Positions 46,901 to 59,900 of a stretch of 64,000 nt of DNA are shown here, piece by piece. The notes below the pieces were generated by a model, which did no database searches, was not told the DNA's origin, and saw only the letters and a list, made by a program, of their open reading frames with translations. The stretch's first letter is position 1; each line of letters starts with the position of its first letter. Origin of the DNA: Sphaerolaimus hirsutus (lineage: Eukaryota > Nematoda > Chromadorea > Monhysterida > Sphaerolaimidae); assembly GCA_964036195.1 (NCBI GenBank), contig OZ038452.1, positions 19,045,785 to 19,109,784 of the forward strand. The letters run 5' to 3'. Made by a program: the position numbers and the translations under genes.

Positions 46901-49900
46901 ACTTCTTTAGCGGTAGCGGAAAATTTCATCACTTGTCCTTGCACTTTTAGCATTTTGTTTCAAGCGTCCAGGCGCGCAATTTCACATACACATTCACATT
47001 GGGGGTTGTTGTCATTGGTTTTCTATATGATTATTTGCGATGCATGACGAAATCGTATTTATTTTCCCTTTTTATTGTGATTATCATCCACTATTTGTTA
47101 AAAAGTGAATTGATCAAATGTTCAGGCGTGGCTGTCCACCGCAGCCGGTGACGCTGGAGATTCTGTTGATCTTAATTTGGAGTGGATTTTTATTCAACAA
47201 CGTCACGCCGCTGAAACGCATTCTAATGGTAAATACTTCATTGCTATCAGGGACGTATCCAGGATTTTTGAGCGGGGGGGGGGGGCTGCTTGTTTACGGA
47301 GGCCGGCGAGGGGGGGGGGGGGGCTCAGCCCCCCCCCCCCCCCCGAAAATTTTAGCTACATAGTGGCTGACTGACCCATGGCGCTGGCGCCATTAGTAGG
47401 CGCCACGCCATGGCGCCATTGGCGTTGGCGCCAGCGCCATGGAATGCTGTATATGCATGTAAATATACATACAAAACAGCAAAAAGTTCAACATTGAGTG
47501 TATTTATAGCGACATGGAGCAAATCTGATGACAATACCTTATGTCTGGTGAACAATGCGCGCTTGCGCGCAAAATTTTTGACGCTGACGTTGAAAAAGTC
47601 GCATTTTCCGGTCACTTTCTGGTCTCGCCCCGGGAGGGGGGGGGGCTGCAGCCCCCCCGCCCCCCCTGGATACGCCCCTGATTGCTATTAATTTTACTCG
47701 ATCATCAACATTTGCCAAACTCGTGCCCCACTTCGCTGCAGGTCCAATTTCAGGTGATTCTAGTGTACAAAACCATGCAGTTGGCAGTGAGAACCGAAGC
47801 AATTCTTTTTGGCTCGGCTCTTTGGAGGCGCTGCGTACGCGTTACGGAGACCACGGCTACATGTGGGATCCAAATGGCGACTTTAGGAGGACCTACGCTA
47901 GGTTTGCGGCTGAAAGAGGCGATTTTGCAACGGTCAGTATAATTATCTTAGGTCGGATTTTCAGCAGGACTTAGCGGTGCAGATATTATAGTTGGAGGTT
48001 CATTTTTGGAACTGCCATTTAACCATCGCGACTACTTGTATTGTAGCTAGGGTTCAAACGGGATCCCGATCCCGAAAATTTCGGGATTTTGCGGTCCCGA
48101 TCCCAAAACACCAGAAACCCCATTCCCGATCCCGAAAAGTCAATCCCATTTGAACACTACTGGTAGCACTAATCGAACACGACTTCAAGCAGCACTAATT
48201 TCACTACGCACAGGTGGACGCAATGTTCAAATACTTCGCCGAAGTGCCGGAGGGCAGGCTGGCCGCCACTTGGATAGAACGATGTCAGATAATCGTCGCC
48301 TGCGCCCCGAGCGATTCGAGCGATCGCGCGCGCAGACATGTCAGGCAGGTGCTCACTACGGTTGGTCAGCGATAAATACCGGGGGTGGTTCGATAAGTAA
48401 ATCTTTGTCTGCTTTTTGACTTCTGCGATTTTCACGTATTTACAAATTGGGATCGCAGTTCAAGAGAACGCATTGCTGTTGACTGACAGCGGGGATGGGG
48501 GGATTGTTCAAGTGTGGAATTGTGCAAGAGAGGCGAACTTCTCTGATCGTTAGAGTAGTATAATATGCGCCAGCTCATGCACTTTTCAACGCTTTAAGCC
48601 CCCCCCCCCCCTATTTTTGCAGTGAACTTGGCAAAAACCCTGTGTGTATTAGAAAGACGTTCTACCAATTTACTCCACGGTAAACAAATAGAAGGATAAG
48701 TATATACAGCAGTACTCTATCTTCCGTGACTAGTGAACTAAACGCTTGACATATCATATTCAGGCAATCAACGCCCTGGCGCACCACGATGATGCCAATC
48801 CCACTTCGGAAGTGACGCAATCGCTGCTGCTCACTCGTTTCTGGCTGCAGTTGGAACGGGAGTGGGCTGTGTCAGCGCCGGAAAGTCTTTACAACGCGGA
48901 GAAAATTGTCAGTTGGTTGGAGAATGAATTAAAAATAAATGGATTTCTCAGCTAGGGTTGGGACGATATGACTTTTCGATATCGATATTCGATATTTCTT
49001 CTGAAACTCGATATTCGATATCGATGCGATATGGACCCTCGATATTCGATATCGATATGAAAATATGCTCGATATTTCGATATTTTGCTTTTTGTAAAGC
49101 AAGGCATATCTTGAGTGGCATATTGTATTTCCATTTGGTCACAAACATAGTTGATCATATCCTTAATGAAGAGTAGATTGTACAAATTTACATAAAATTA
49201 ACATAAAATCACCCCACACCCTAAAATTTGATGGATGTGGTAAAGAAAATGCACCAAGGTGCCAGCGCCATGGCACATACTCTGACGTGGACATTTGAGA
49301 GTGCATTTTCACAAGATTAGAGGTGGTTGCAACGGCTAAAATGGAAATACATGTCATGTGACGACAAAGTGCACGCATGGGCACAGAGTTTTTGAAAATT
49401 ACCTTCAAAATCACTTTCTAAAAGTGTAATACCTGGCATATTTTAAGTCAGGCCAGGGAAGGGAAGAATATCGAAAAAATGATCTATATTCGATATTTTT
49501 TCAAAATTTTCGATATCGATATTCGATATGAAAAAATGGTCGATCTCCGATATTCGATACGATATATCGTCCCAACCCTATTCTCAGCTATTACTATTTT
49601 AGACCACTTTCTGTCTTTATTTTACTGTACTTATTTATGTACTTAACATACGCTTTTGAGTTACATCGACGTAATAGCCGGTCGTTTGCGACGTACTGTT
49701 ATTTCACCTGGAATCAGGAATTTATCAGAATTTTTTTACTCCTGTCCCATAACTACGTGGCTTTGTCGTACCATAGATAGAACAAACCATGGCGCGTGTG
49801 GCTGACGGTCGAGAAGGTAAACAGCGAAAGCGAGCAGCTAGGAAACAAGTCGACAAAGTCGATGACAAAGACAAACAGAGGTTGCATCAACAGAGGAGGC

Positions 49901-52900
49901 AAAAGAAAGTCGCCGAGAGGAAAAAGGAGACTGAAAAAGTTTTACAGGATGTGCGCATCTTTTTTTAAGTTTTTTTTACGTTGTCAAATTGAAACGGTCA
50001 CAACATTGCCACCTAGGCGACCAAACCGGACATCAAGCGTAAACGACAATTGTCACCGATGGTTCCGAATACAGCCTCAAAGACCCGATTAGCGACGACA
50101 AATGGCTCACCGCCAACAAAACAGCCACGACCGCAAGACACGCAGAAGTTGAACGCGGGTGCAATGTCTACTGATGATGCGCCATGTGAATTCAAGGTCC
50201 ATTATTGCTAGTGGTAATTTCGACAAAGTGATAAGATCTACCTGTTTTTCTAAATTCGCGTGTCAACTTTAAGTGGTGCTGTTCGCTTCTATTTCATTTT
50301 GCGTTCAAATATGTCTGTCACGAAGTTTATTAGCCTACTATTTTGATTTTAATTCATATTCCAATACCCAGATGCCACTGCCAGTGTCGGCGGTCAAAAA
50401 AGGCTCCGCCCAATCGACTATCACCGACCAATCAGCATCGGCCAGTTCGCACGCGGGGCAAAGTTGCAGCAGCCAGTCATCTGATCCAGAAACAGATAGG
50501 ACTGTTTTTGTCAGCAATTTGCTTTACACTGCGCCAGAGGAAGTGTAAGTACACGCTTGGTTTACTGGTGTAGTCGGTGGATAGCACACTTATTATGGAA
50601 ATTTACCATAATTTAATGAATAAAATCTGATGATTTGAAAAAATTTGCGATGGATTTCACAATTAATTATTCCACGGTAAAAACGAAATATTATGTGAAA
50701 AAGCTGTATAATTTTTGGTTCATTATTCAGTTGGGTTATGGTTGGTTTTCATACTAAGCGTGATTTCCGCCGAGTATATCTATTTCGATTTTCGACGGTA
50801 AACGTGATTGTATCGTGAACAAAAGCTCTTAGTCGAATTAACTTTTCTTAAGTTCTATGTTACGCCCAACACCTGCGCACGAAGTGGCACGCCGCGCCGG
50901 GCGACCTGACCAGACGGTCGCTCCATTCTAAGCCTAAGCCCACGCAGCGGCCGCCAGATTTCGCGCATGTGCACAATTTTGCGCTCGCGTCAAATCTGGT
51001 CCATTGGGACACTGGTTTGGGTGTCCCCGCGGCGGGCGCGGCGCGCCCCGAACTGTTTTGATTGGGTGCACAGCCGCGCGCCGCTAGGCCGCTGTAGTTA
51101 GGTCGAACTTGCACCTTCCACTATTTATTTAGATTGACCAATTTGGCCAAGTATAGGAAATCATTTGCGGCGTGCCACAGTGAGTGTAACAAAGAATGCC
51201 GAGCTGACATTCAGAGTTGGCGACTTGCCAGTAAACTGCAGTTCGCCGCGTTGGGTAGCACTATGCGCTGTTGCTTCCTGCTGTCTGTTCCATTTCGGGG
51301 CATTCGGCCAGCTATTCAGACGCATTTGCTGCTCGGATTAGCGCGAGCGTGCGGGCGGCTCTGAACTTTGCTGCTCGTGCATTTGAACGGGTGTTGGGTA
51401 GAGCGGAACGCACCACCCCTGGCTGTGACTCAGTTGACATGATAATTTAGTACACGGTTTGGTGGTGCAATATTTACTCGGATTTTCTCCACATAGGATC
51501 ATCCGGGTGTATTTGACGCCAAGTTTCCGTAGTTTATTATTTTTTTTCAACGCAGCGTGAAGCAAGCCATGTCTACAGTGGGCTCGGTGCAGAGTGTCGA
51601 CCTGGCCAAGGGGCGCACCAAGGGGCAGCACCGGGGATTCGGATATGTTGTTTTTGCTACGAAGAAGGAGGCAATGGTTCGGTTTTGTTTGAAGAGTTTC
51701 ATTTTAGAAGTTATGCGGTTTTTGAGCGCGGGTGAGGGGGGGGGGGTAGGGTTGACAGCCGATCTTGCTAATATCTTCTCTTATAGAACATTAATGCAAT
51801 ACACTCACTTTTACTTTCAACGTCAAGTGTCAATCAAATCCAACAACTTAATTTTTACTGATTTGACGCTTATGCACTTATTGAGATTGAGTGAAACTTC
51901 TTGAAACTAATTTTTTTGTCACGTTCAGTTTGGTGCTTTAGTCCCATTCTCATTTCGATGTTTATGCACAACCGAATTCATACCTTGGTCTGTTACAAGA
52001 TCTGTAGTTCTTATAAAGATATAAAGATTTGAAGCAATACACCACTTTTACATAATTTTACTTTTACCTACGAATCTGCAGGCTGCACTATCACTCGACC
52101 GTACAAAAGTTTCCGGCCGGCCGATGTTTGTTCAGAAGGCGTTGGACAAGACGCAGCGGCAGAAAATCGCCGAAAAAATTCCAAGGAATGACACCGTGGC
52201 CAGCAGGGTGACGGCTGGCATGGAAAAGAACAAGTTGTTTGTACGAAATTTGCCGCACAACGCCACTGAGAATGAAATAAAAGTTTGTCGATTTTTCTAT
52301 TACGCTCGTCTCGTGCGCGTGATGGGGTCTGAGGATGGCCATAGCTTTCAACGCTTTTCCAACCATTTTATTTTTTAAATACTGGCAAATTTTGTTAGAA
52401 AAACACTTGCATTCGAAGTTGGCGCAGCTTCGAGTATGAACCGTTCACACACTTTTATGCCGCTTATCCTCGATAAACTCCCTCGATATCCCCCCAAAAA
52501 CACTCCCTAGTCAAAAAAAGTCTGACGAAAAATGACTCCCCTACGAAAAATGACTCCCCTGGGTACTTATTTAAGTATATACGGTATTTATAGCAATTCG
52601 GTTTTCCCCAATACAGGAGCTGTTCTCGCACTTTGGCCAAGTAGTTGGCGTGCGCGTGGTCACCCAGAAGTCGGGTAAACCGAAGGGCATTGCCTATGTT
52701 GATTTTTCCACAGAGGAAGCTGCATCGAAAGCCGTGGTCGCCGCGGATAACACCAATTTTAAAGGTAAACTTCTCGATGATTCAAAAAAATTTTATGGTT
52801 GAAATTCAAGCGTCCCACAGAGCCCACATACTAGTTGACATCAAAATCCGTGTCAACTATATTACTTTGGTTCAACTTTTCTATGTGATAAAGTAGTTAG

Positions 52901-53268
52901 CTTAACTATTAACGTGACACTTGATTTTCATTATTTCTGTACGTGTGACGTTTTAATTTTGTTTGTGTTATTTAGTTGACATTCAGTTGACACGAGTTTG
53001 CGATGTCAACTAATGTATGTGGGCCAAAACGCCACCCCACTTTCCAGGTCGCCCCATCCAAGTGGCTATTAGCAATCCGCCTGCAAAACGACCGACAAAT
53101 CAATCGCCATCCGATCAACAATCTAATCAAAGTCAATCGCATCAGAAATCACGGATATCATTGGATTTGAAGCCGTCTACTTCTAGTGTTACTGGCATGC
53201 AGCCAAGATCAGTGAGTGGCAAGAAGTTGAGCAATGAGCAGTTTAGGAAAATGTTATTGGATAAATGA
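43946..53268 (+). CDS. SART3: SART3 homologue (U4/U6 snRNP recycling factor), 19 exons
   Basis: Exons: 43946-44077, 44319-44467, 44884-45028, 45412-45498, 45593-45716, 45918-46075, 46137-46256, 46594-46722, 47126-47228, 47742-47932, 48214-48348, 48764-48907, 49777-49950, 50017-50196, 50372-50544, 51556-51676, 52082-52282, 52617-52764, 53048-53268. All phases agree, giving 944 aa (human about 963). An acidic N-terminus is followed by HAT helices from about residue 45 (NPFDYQSHVSLIKGLRARG, LWLQWIQDEKS, ELWLEYAQWGIG, IFERALGSCGLHLRKGALLW). A Lys/Arg-rich coiled segment (KQRKRAARKQ, RRQKKVAERKK) comes next. Two RRMs follow: RNP2 VFVSNL with RNP1 RGFGYVVF, and LFVRNL with KGIAYVDF. The last residues LSNEQFRKMLLDK match SART3's conserved C-terminal motif, which binds LSm proteins. 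SART3 reanneals U4 and U6 snRNPs in the nucleus and recruits USP4/USP15. Introns hold many transposons, including exact-TSD copies at 47248 and 48953. Confidence 0.95.
47248..47680. mobile_element. CAGGGACGTATCC element, copy 2, exact TSD
   Basis: Ends CAGGGACGTATCCAGGATTT and CCTGGATACGCCCCTG, flanked by exact ATTGCTAT (47240-47247, 47681-47688). Long G and C runs sit inside both ends. It lies in SART3 intron 9. Fragments of the end occur near 1750 and 55765. Confidence 0.88.
48048..48159. mobile_element. Short GATCCC-type element
   Basis: Starts TAGGGTTCAAACGGGATCCC and ends CCCATTTGAACACTA, 112 bases. The flanks ATTGTAGC and CTGGTAGC agree at 6 of 8 positions, suggesting an older insertion. 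SART3 intron 10. Confidence 0.7.
48953..49580. mobile_element. hAT-like foldback element, CGATATT arms, exact TSD
   Basis: Ends TAGGGTTGGGACGATATGA and ATATCGTCCCAACCCTA, flanked by exact TTCTCAGC (48945-48952, 49581-49588). The arms are CGATATTCGATAT units; the centre shares AGCAAGGCATAT and related stretches with 17990-18060. SART3 intron 12. Confidence 0.9.
52821..53025. mobile_element. MITE with GCCCACATACTAGTTGACATC ends
   Basis: Inverted ends GCCCACATACTAGTTGACAT and complement, with inner GTCAACT units. Last intron of SART3; its right end is about 20 bases upstream of the final exon acceptor. Confidence 0.7.
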
Positions 53269-53285
53269 TGCGTTGTGTTTTATTG

Positions 53286-53529
53286 TGCCTACACACACTA
53301 GTTTTCACCGTGACTTCGTGTGAAAACTGAAATTTTTCAAAATGCAAATTAATGAGCATGGTTGAATGATTTAATTTAAATAAAATTAGAATTTAAATTA
53401 ATGAAAGTTAAGTTTTCAAAATTTGAAAACTAAAACACATATAGCATACAATAAGAGTAGGCTGAATGTCGCCATGTCGCCATTTCAGTTTTCACACGAG
53501 TCACGGTGAAAACTAGTGTGTGTATGGCC
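53286..53529. mobile_element. MITE with CTACACACACTAGTTTTCACC ends
   Basis: Inverted ends CTACACACACTAGTTTTCAC and complement; the interior matches 16385-16587. It lies just past the SART3 stop, probably in the 3' UTR. Confidence 0.75.
53379..53384 (+). terminator. Possible polyadenylation signal of SART3
   Basis: AATAAA lies about 110 bases past the SART3 stop, inside a MITE-like element (53286-53529). If used, the transposon supplies the 3' end. Another AATAAA near 53825 lies close to the GGPS1 start and is an alternative. Confidence 0.25.
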
Positions 53530-53932
53530 ATTGTTGTGGTTTCGATCTTGAATTTTGATGAAAATTTATCATTCTGAAATGTGTTTATCGTGAAGTCGCT
53601 GTTGTTTGGTGATGGTGTGTTGTGAATTTTGTTTGGAATATTTTTATTTCAAGGTGTTTTTCTCTGTTTTTTTTTATATATTAGAATGTTATGATCTTCA
53701 ATAGACTTCCCATGATGACTGTTGTATTCTGCCACGTGTACACTCGTGAATCATCATTCTCCCGGATAGCGATGAATCATATTTTCCATTGGCACATTTA
53801 TAAGACAGTGTAAAAACGACCTAATAAAATCATAATTTTCTGTTGTCACACGCTGTGCAACCAAAATACTGACGCTTGCATCTTGTGTTCAGAATCTAAT
53901 CCACCTAATCACAATCGATCTGCAGCCCAGGA

Positions 53933-56900
53933 ATGTCTGACCATCAGTTGAAGTCTGGAAATGATTGCAGCGACGCTAGCACCCAATGTGGTGATCCCGA
54001 AATAATGGCGCCGTATGAGTATTTGCGGTCGGTCGGTGGCAAGCAAGTGCGCGTCCAGCTGGCTCATGTTGGTGCTCTTGCTCTGGTTTTGGTGCTGTCA
54101 CGCTGTTGCTCTGGTGTTGGATGTGGCTAGGGTTGTGTACGCCCCTTCTCAGGCTGGACATGGAAAATGTCTTAAATTGAACTTGTGTAAAGATTTTATT
54201 GGCGCTCGCCACAATGTTTTTATGTTTGATGAAAACAGTTTTTCCTGGCGAACGAATTTTTGTACAATGCCAACGCTGATGACAATCCCTCCGTGGCGCG
54301 GCGCCTACAAATGGCGCCAACGCCATTACCAATGACCAGCCGTTGTTGCACGGGCAAAATTTTGGGGTGGGGCGCCCGTTCTCCGGGCTCGGTATACAAT
54401 GTTGCACGGCACACTCAAATTTTCAGTTGCAGTTCAAACGCTTTTTCAAGGGCGGAATTCAAAAGGGCAGAATTAAAATCGGGGGTGGAATTAGGGTGTC
54501 AACAAAAACTTTTTGGCGGAAAACGGAAACGGAAAAAATTTTGCACATGCCGGAAAACGGAAACGGAAAAAATTGTGCACTTGCCGGAAAACGGAAAATG
54601 GAAGACCGGAAAACGGAAATGGAAACGGAAAATTTTGCTGAAATTATGCCGGAAACGGAAAAAATTTGCTGTAATTTTGCCGGAAACGGAAAAAAAATTG
54701 CAGAAATTTATCCTGAATTAAAAAATTTTGGAGAAATCTCACTAGAAATAGGAAAAATTCACTTCATTGAGAACCTGCATGCATTTTTATAAGTTTGGCT
54801 GAAACAGAAAACAGAAAATTGAGCTGGAAAGTGGAAAAAAGTTGGAAAAACAGACAATTGAACTGGAAAACGGAAAAAGGCGGAAAAAGTGAAAAAAATT
54901 GCCGAAAAACGGAAAATGAGCCGGAAAAACGGAAACGGAAACGGAAAAAAATTTGCAGCCGGAAAACGGAAACTGAAAAAAATTTGCCTGCGGAAACGGA
55001 AAACGGAAAGTTGACACCCTAGGTGGAATTCAAAAACGTCCGAACCGCCCTCGATTTCAATTCCGCACATGAAACGTTCGAACACTTTTTCGACAGCGGA
55101 ATTGCCTCGAATTGTGCACGGGCGGAATTAATTCGGAAAAGGCGGAAAGCGCAATGCGTTTGAACAACGTCCACACTTTTTTTACTCATGGCGGAATTGT
55201 ACATGGGCCGAATTAATTCGGAAAAGGCGGAAAGCGCAAAGCGTTTGAAGAACGTCCGCACTCTTTTGAGTGTGTGGTGTGCCATCTAGGCAAGAAAACA
55301 TTGGGACACTTTCTAGAGGGTGGAATTCAGTTTTGGTGTACACAAATATGCCACACGGTTAACTTCAATATCTTTTAAACAAGTTGATATCACTAAAAAA
55401 TTATCTATTCATTTTTGAAGACAAAGCCTAGATCTACCTATAAATTTTTTTTCACAAATATATTTGGCAAGATAAGTGAGATGTGTTTCTCACAACAACC
55501 TTCTCTAATGGGTGGAATTGAAAGTCAAGGGCAGAATTGAAAGTGTCCCAATCACTTTGAAACTGTTATGACACGTGGGAATGTTATGACACGCAAATCA
55601 GCGAAAAGTGTACGAATTCGTCCGGACTCTGTTTGAATGTCCAAAAAATGCCCTAAAAATCCTTTAAAAAATTGTTCGAACTGCACTTGGAGTTCCGCCT
55701 TGGTGGAACTCAAAAACGTTCGAACTGCACTTGAAAATTTTGAGTGTGCGGTGCGCCAATCTGCCCCCCGCTCAAAAATCCTGGCAACATCCCTGCTGTG
55801 ATATTGTGCTCTGACGTTGATTTTCTCGTTGTAGGCGTTCAATTTATGGCTGTGCGTGGCTGACCCTCATCTGGCTGCCGTGTGCGATGTGGTCGAGATG
55901 TTGCACAACGCCAGTCTCATGTTTGTTTTTATGGTGCATTTTGCCTGCGCTTGTTTGTAACCGACTCACGTCGTGGTGGCCGGAGAAGTGGTGGGAGTCT
56001 AATGACGAGTATTTTGTTCACGGGAAGTGCCGATCCCGCACCCTGTAATGTGTCAAATGTCATGCAAAGTTTCCCTTTTTTGAATTTGATTTACATTGTA
56101 ATGACACTTCCCAGGGTACGCGACTGCCCCCTGGTCCGTTTCCACTTGGTAAGATGCCAAACAAGTAACAGCGAGCCCGTTCTCAGGGTGGACGACATCG
56201 AAGACGACTCGACCATGCGGCGCGGCTCGCCCGCCGCCCATTGCATTTACGGCGTGCCCAGAACGATCAACGCGGCCAATTGCGCATACTTTTTTGCGCT
56301 GCAGAAGTGCCTGCATTTGGCCGGCGACGACGCGCAGAAGAATGCAAAGGCGGCCGCAATTTTCACTGGTGGGTCGATTGTGGCTGATCTGTTGCAACTC
56401 CCGGGCTCTGTAAAATTCGCTGTACCCAGACCTATCAAATGCAATGAGATGTCTCAAAAGTCGTGTAAAAATGCCCTGACATTTTACAGGGCAAATTACA
56501 TGTCTTTTGACGTCGTGCATGACATTTGACATTTTAGAGGGTCTGGCCCTATAACCTAGAATGGCCCTAGAACTCGGGACTCGGTGTGCTAACGTTTGTC
56601 ATGGATCCTTCGTGTTGCCATGTATCCATTGTAGTTGGCGCGCAGATGAAATGATCGAACTGCACCGTGGCCAAGGCAAGGACATTTACTGGCGCGACAC
56701 GGTCACCTGCCCCGACCTGCAGCAGTACACGGCCATGGTCAAGCAAAGTTGGTGTTGCCTATAAAATTGGCACTTTATTCGAAGTCTCTTCGATTGGTAC
56801 TTCGTGTCGGTCGATTTAAAGAGAAAGTGCCTCCAGAGGAATAGATAGATGGAAAGATCTTAGGGCTCCTGGCTGCAATGAAATGAAATGAATAAAAAGC

Positions 56901-59900
56901 TTATCTAGTGGAGGGCATGATGAGTTAAAAATAGTTAAAACAACATTAAGAGTATCCACAAACAACCAAAAAAAAATTAATAAATAGCCCAAGCAGGTGT
57001 ACATGGGAACGTGTAAAAAGGTAGAACTCTGCAGTGGAATTTTTTATGGGTATATATTCAAATCTGTGAAAAAAGTATCTACAAACGATTTTTGAGAGAG
57101 GTGGTATAGTACGCAACAATTTTGACTTCCACTTAGATAGATAAGACAGATAGATAACATAAAGAATGTTTAGATAAATAGCTGGCGAGTTTGGGAGTTA
57201 TCGCTCCTTCTTCGGTACCCCTGCGCGAAATTTTCTAATTTTTCAATTTGCAGAAACTGGTGGCCTATTCAAATTAGCGGTCCGACTTCTGCAGACTTTC
57301 TCAGACTGCACCGACGATTTTGGTGCTCTTATTGACAAGTTGGGTTTGCTGTTCCAAATTCGGTGAGTTTGTCGTCAATGACTAATTTGGATTTTCCGAC
57401 AGTGTTGCTTTTGATTGGTACTTCCTTCGTATACTACATATTAAAATTTTTCCGTTTAAAAACAGAATATCATCTGGTGGAGAATTGAAAATTCGTGACC
57501 ATTGACGATAGGAATGTGTTTGAACATTATAAATTAGGTGTTGATTCTCCATTCAAGCAATTCTCTGGTGAAGTTCAAATTACAGTAAAAATTTCAAACA
57601 ACATACTGCACCACACACTGAAAGGGGGCCGGGTCGGTGCACAAGTAAACCCGGTGCCCAAGTAGGGCCGGTGCACAAGTTGTAATACCCGGTGCCCAAG
57701 TAGGCCCGTTGCCCAAGTAAAGTGCCCGTACTTGGGCACCGGGCCGGGCATTTACTTGTGCACCGGGCGGCTTTTTACTTGAGCATACATGTGCATTGCT
57801 TGGGCAACACTTGAGGCATCTAGTCTGAGACAAAAATGGCGCCGCTCTGGAGTCCATGGGGCCACTCCAGAAAAATGGCGCCGCTCTGGAGTCCATGGCG
57901 CCAGTCCAGAAAAATAGCGCTGCTCTGGAGTCCATGGCGTTACTCCAGAAAAATGGCTTTTGATGTTATATACTCGACATCCTGCCACTACTATATACGG
58001 GCTTAGGAAGGTCAGCGACCCACCTGGATGTGAGTCGCCGTATACATGAATATTTTTTTTTAAATCGCTGTCCGCGCTAGGTCCGGCTACCCGTGTTTTC
58101 TTTATATAACGGACTGGCAAAATTTGGGTGGAATTGATCGAAATTTTGAGGGGGTGTACACGACACCGCCCACTACTTTAAACGGAAGGTTGAACCCTCT
58201 GGCAACCCCCCTTGGGCCAACTTTGAATTTTCAAAACCAATTTTGAAAAAACCCCAACATGATGGACTTGACGACATTCGGAACTAGATGCCTCAAGTAT
58301 GGCACCCATTCTTGTGCACCGGGCGGGGCGCTTGCATCTGCCTGGTGCACAAGTAAACGGCCGCCCAGTGCCCAAGTAAATGCCGGGCCGGTGCACAAGT
58401 ACGGGCACTTTACTTGGGCACTGGGCTTACTTGGGCACTGGGTATTATAACTTGTGCACCGGCCCTACTTGGGCACCGGTTTAACTTGTGCACCGGTCTG
58501 GCGCCACTGAAAGTTTGCATTCGAGCGTTTTTACATGCTATAAATCTAGGATACATTCAAATGGTCACTGCATTCTCCGGATTTTCCAGACATATTTTCC
58601 CAAAATAAAATTTATTCTCCATAACTTCTCCATTCCTATTTAATCGCAGCGATGACTATGCTAATCTGCGCTCGTCTGACTACGCTGCCATGAAGACATT
58701 CGCCGAAGATTTGACTGAGGGTAAACTGTCGTATCCAATTATTGTGGCCATCAGATCGGGGCGACCTGAAGCTAAACTAGTTTTAGGTGAGCGACTGGTG
58801 TTTTAGTTTTCAGGCGCAGTTTTATTTTCAGACGCAATTTTACCCAGGTGCTGGGTAAAAGAATTATTTTAGCCGGGTATTTTTTGAGCATGGGTAAAAA
58901 TGAAAGTATTTACCAGTACACGTACTTTTGAAAGAGTTCAGTACTTGAACTAATAACCAGAGTTGTTAGAATTACTGAACTTTTTTTAAAAGTGTATGTA
59001 AATGTAATTGTTTATTTTTTTACTCACCGAAAAGTAAAGAAAATGTAAAATTGTTGAAAATGTGACAAATGTGAAACAGTTTTCTACTCGTACTCATGCG
59101 TAAATGTGAGTAAAATACTTTTTTCCCCAGGAAAATGTAAAAGCGTTAACTTTTCCCCTGGAAAACGAAGAAAAAACTACTTATTTTTACATGTGAGAGT
59201 GAGTTTTACAGTGGAATACACAATAGATGTCGTTTTTACGTGATTATTTAGTATTTTTTAGAAAAATGATTTGATTTCTTTAAAATTTTCTTATCTTAGC
59301 AACAGAACATTGTGATTTAGCAACAAAAAATACATTTTCTTTGTTCGCGTGTACTTTTAAAATGTACGCGTAAAAGTGAGTACATTACTTTTTTTAAAGT
59401 ATATGTAAATGTATTTACCGCGTACTCGCGTACGCGTATTTTTTGAGTAAACGTACATTTTAACAACTGCTAATAACTCCACCAACTCTGCTTGGCTATC
59501 TACAAAAAATTACGCTTTCCCAGTACCCAGGTCGTTCGGCCAGGAAAGCGTCACAAAGAATAAGAGTATTTTGTGAAAGCGTAAGCGTAAATGAAAATAC
59601 CCAAATACCCGGGTATTTTAGGTAAGCGTAAATACGCTTTCGCAACTCTAGTCTAAAGTAGAGAATTTGAAATCACCAGCAAGTAAATCGTCACCTCATT
59701 TTTGACACCCACGTAACAATGATAACATCTATGCGTAAAGCAGGAATGACAGCTCAGCGGCGTTTGACGTGAAATGATGACGTCATAAAATTGATTACAT
59801 CAAAATAGACAAAGGTACAGCATTGAAATCTCAGAATTAGATAGTTCTAGTAATTGTGTGTAATGTCCCAAAAAAAATTTACCAAATAGTCATTATTTAA

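Noticed and set aside
56247..56529. Minus-strand and extended plus-strand ORFs over GGPS1 exon 3
   Set aside because: Shadows of the conserved GGPS1 reading frame; the plus-strand extension crosses a clear GTGGGT donor.
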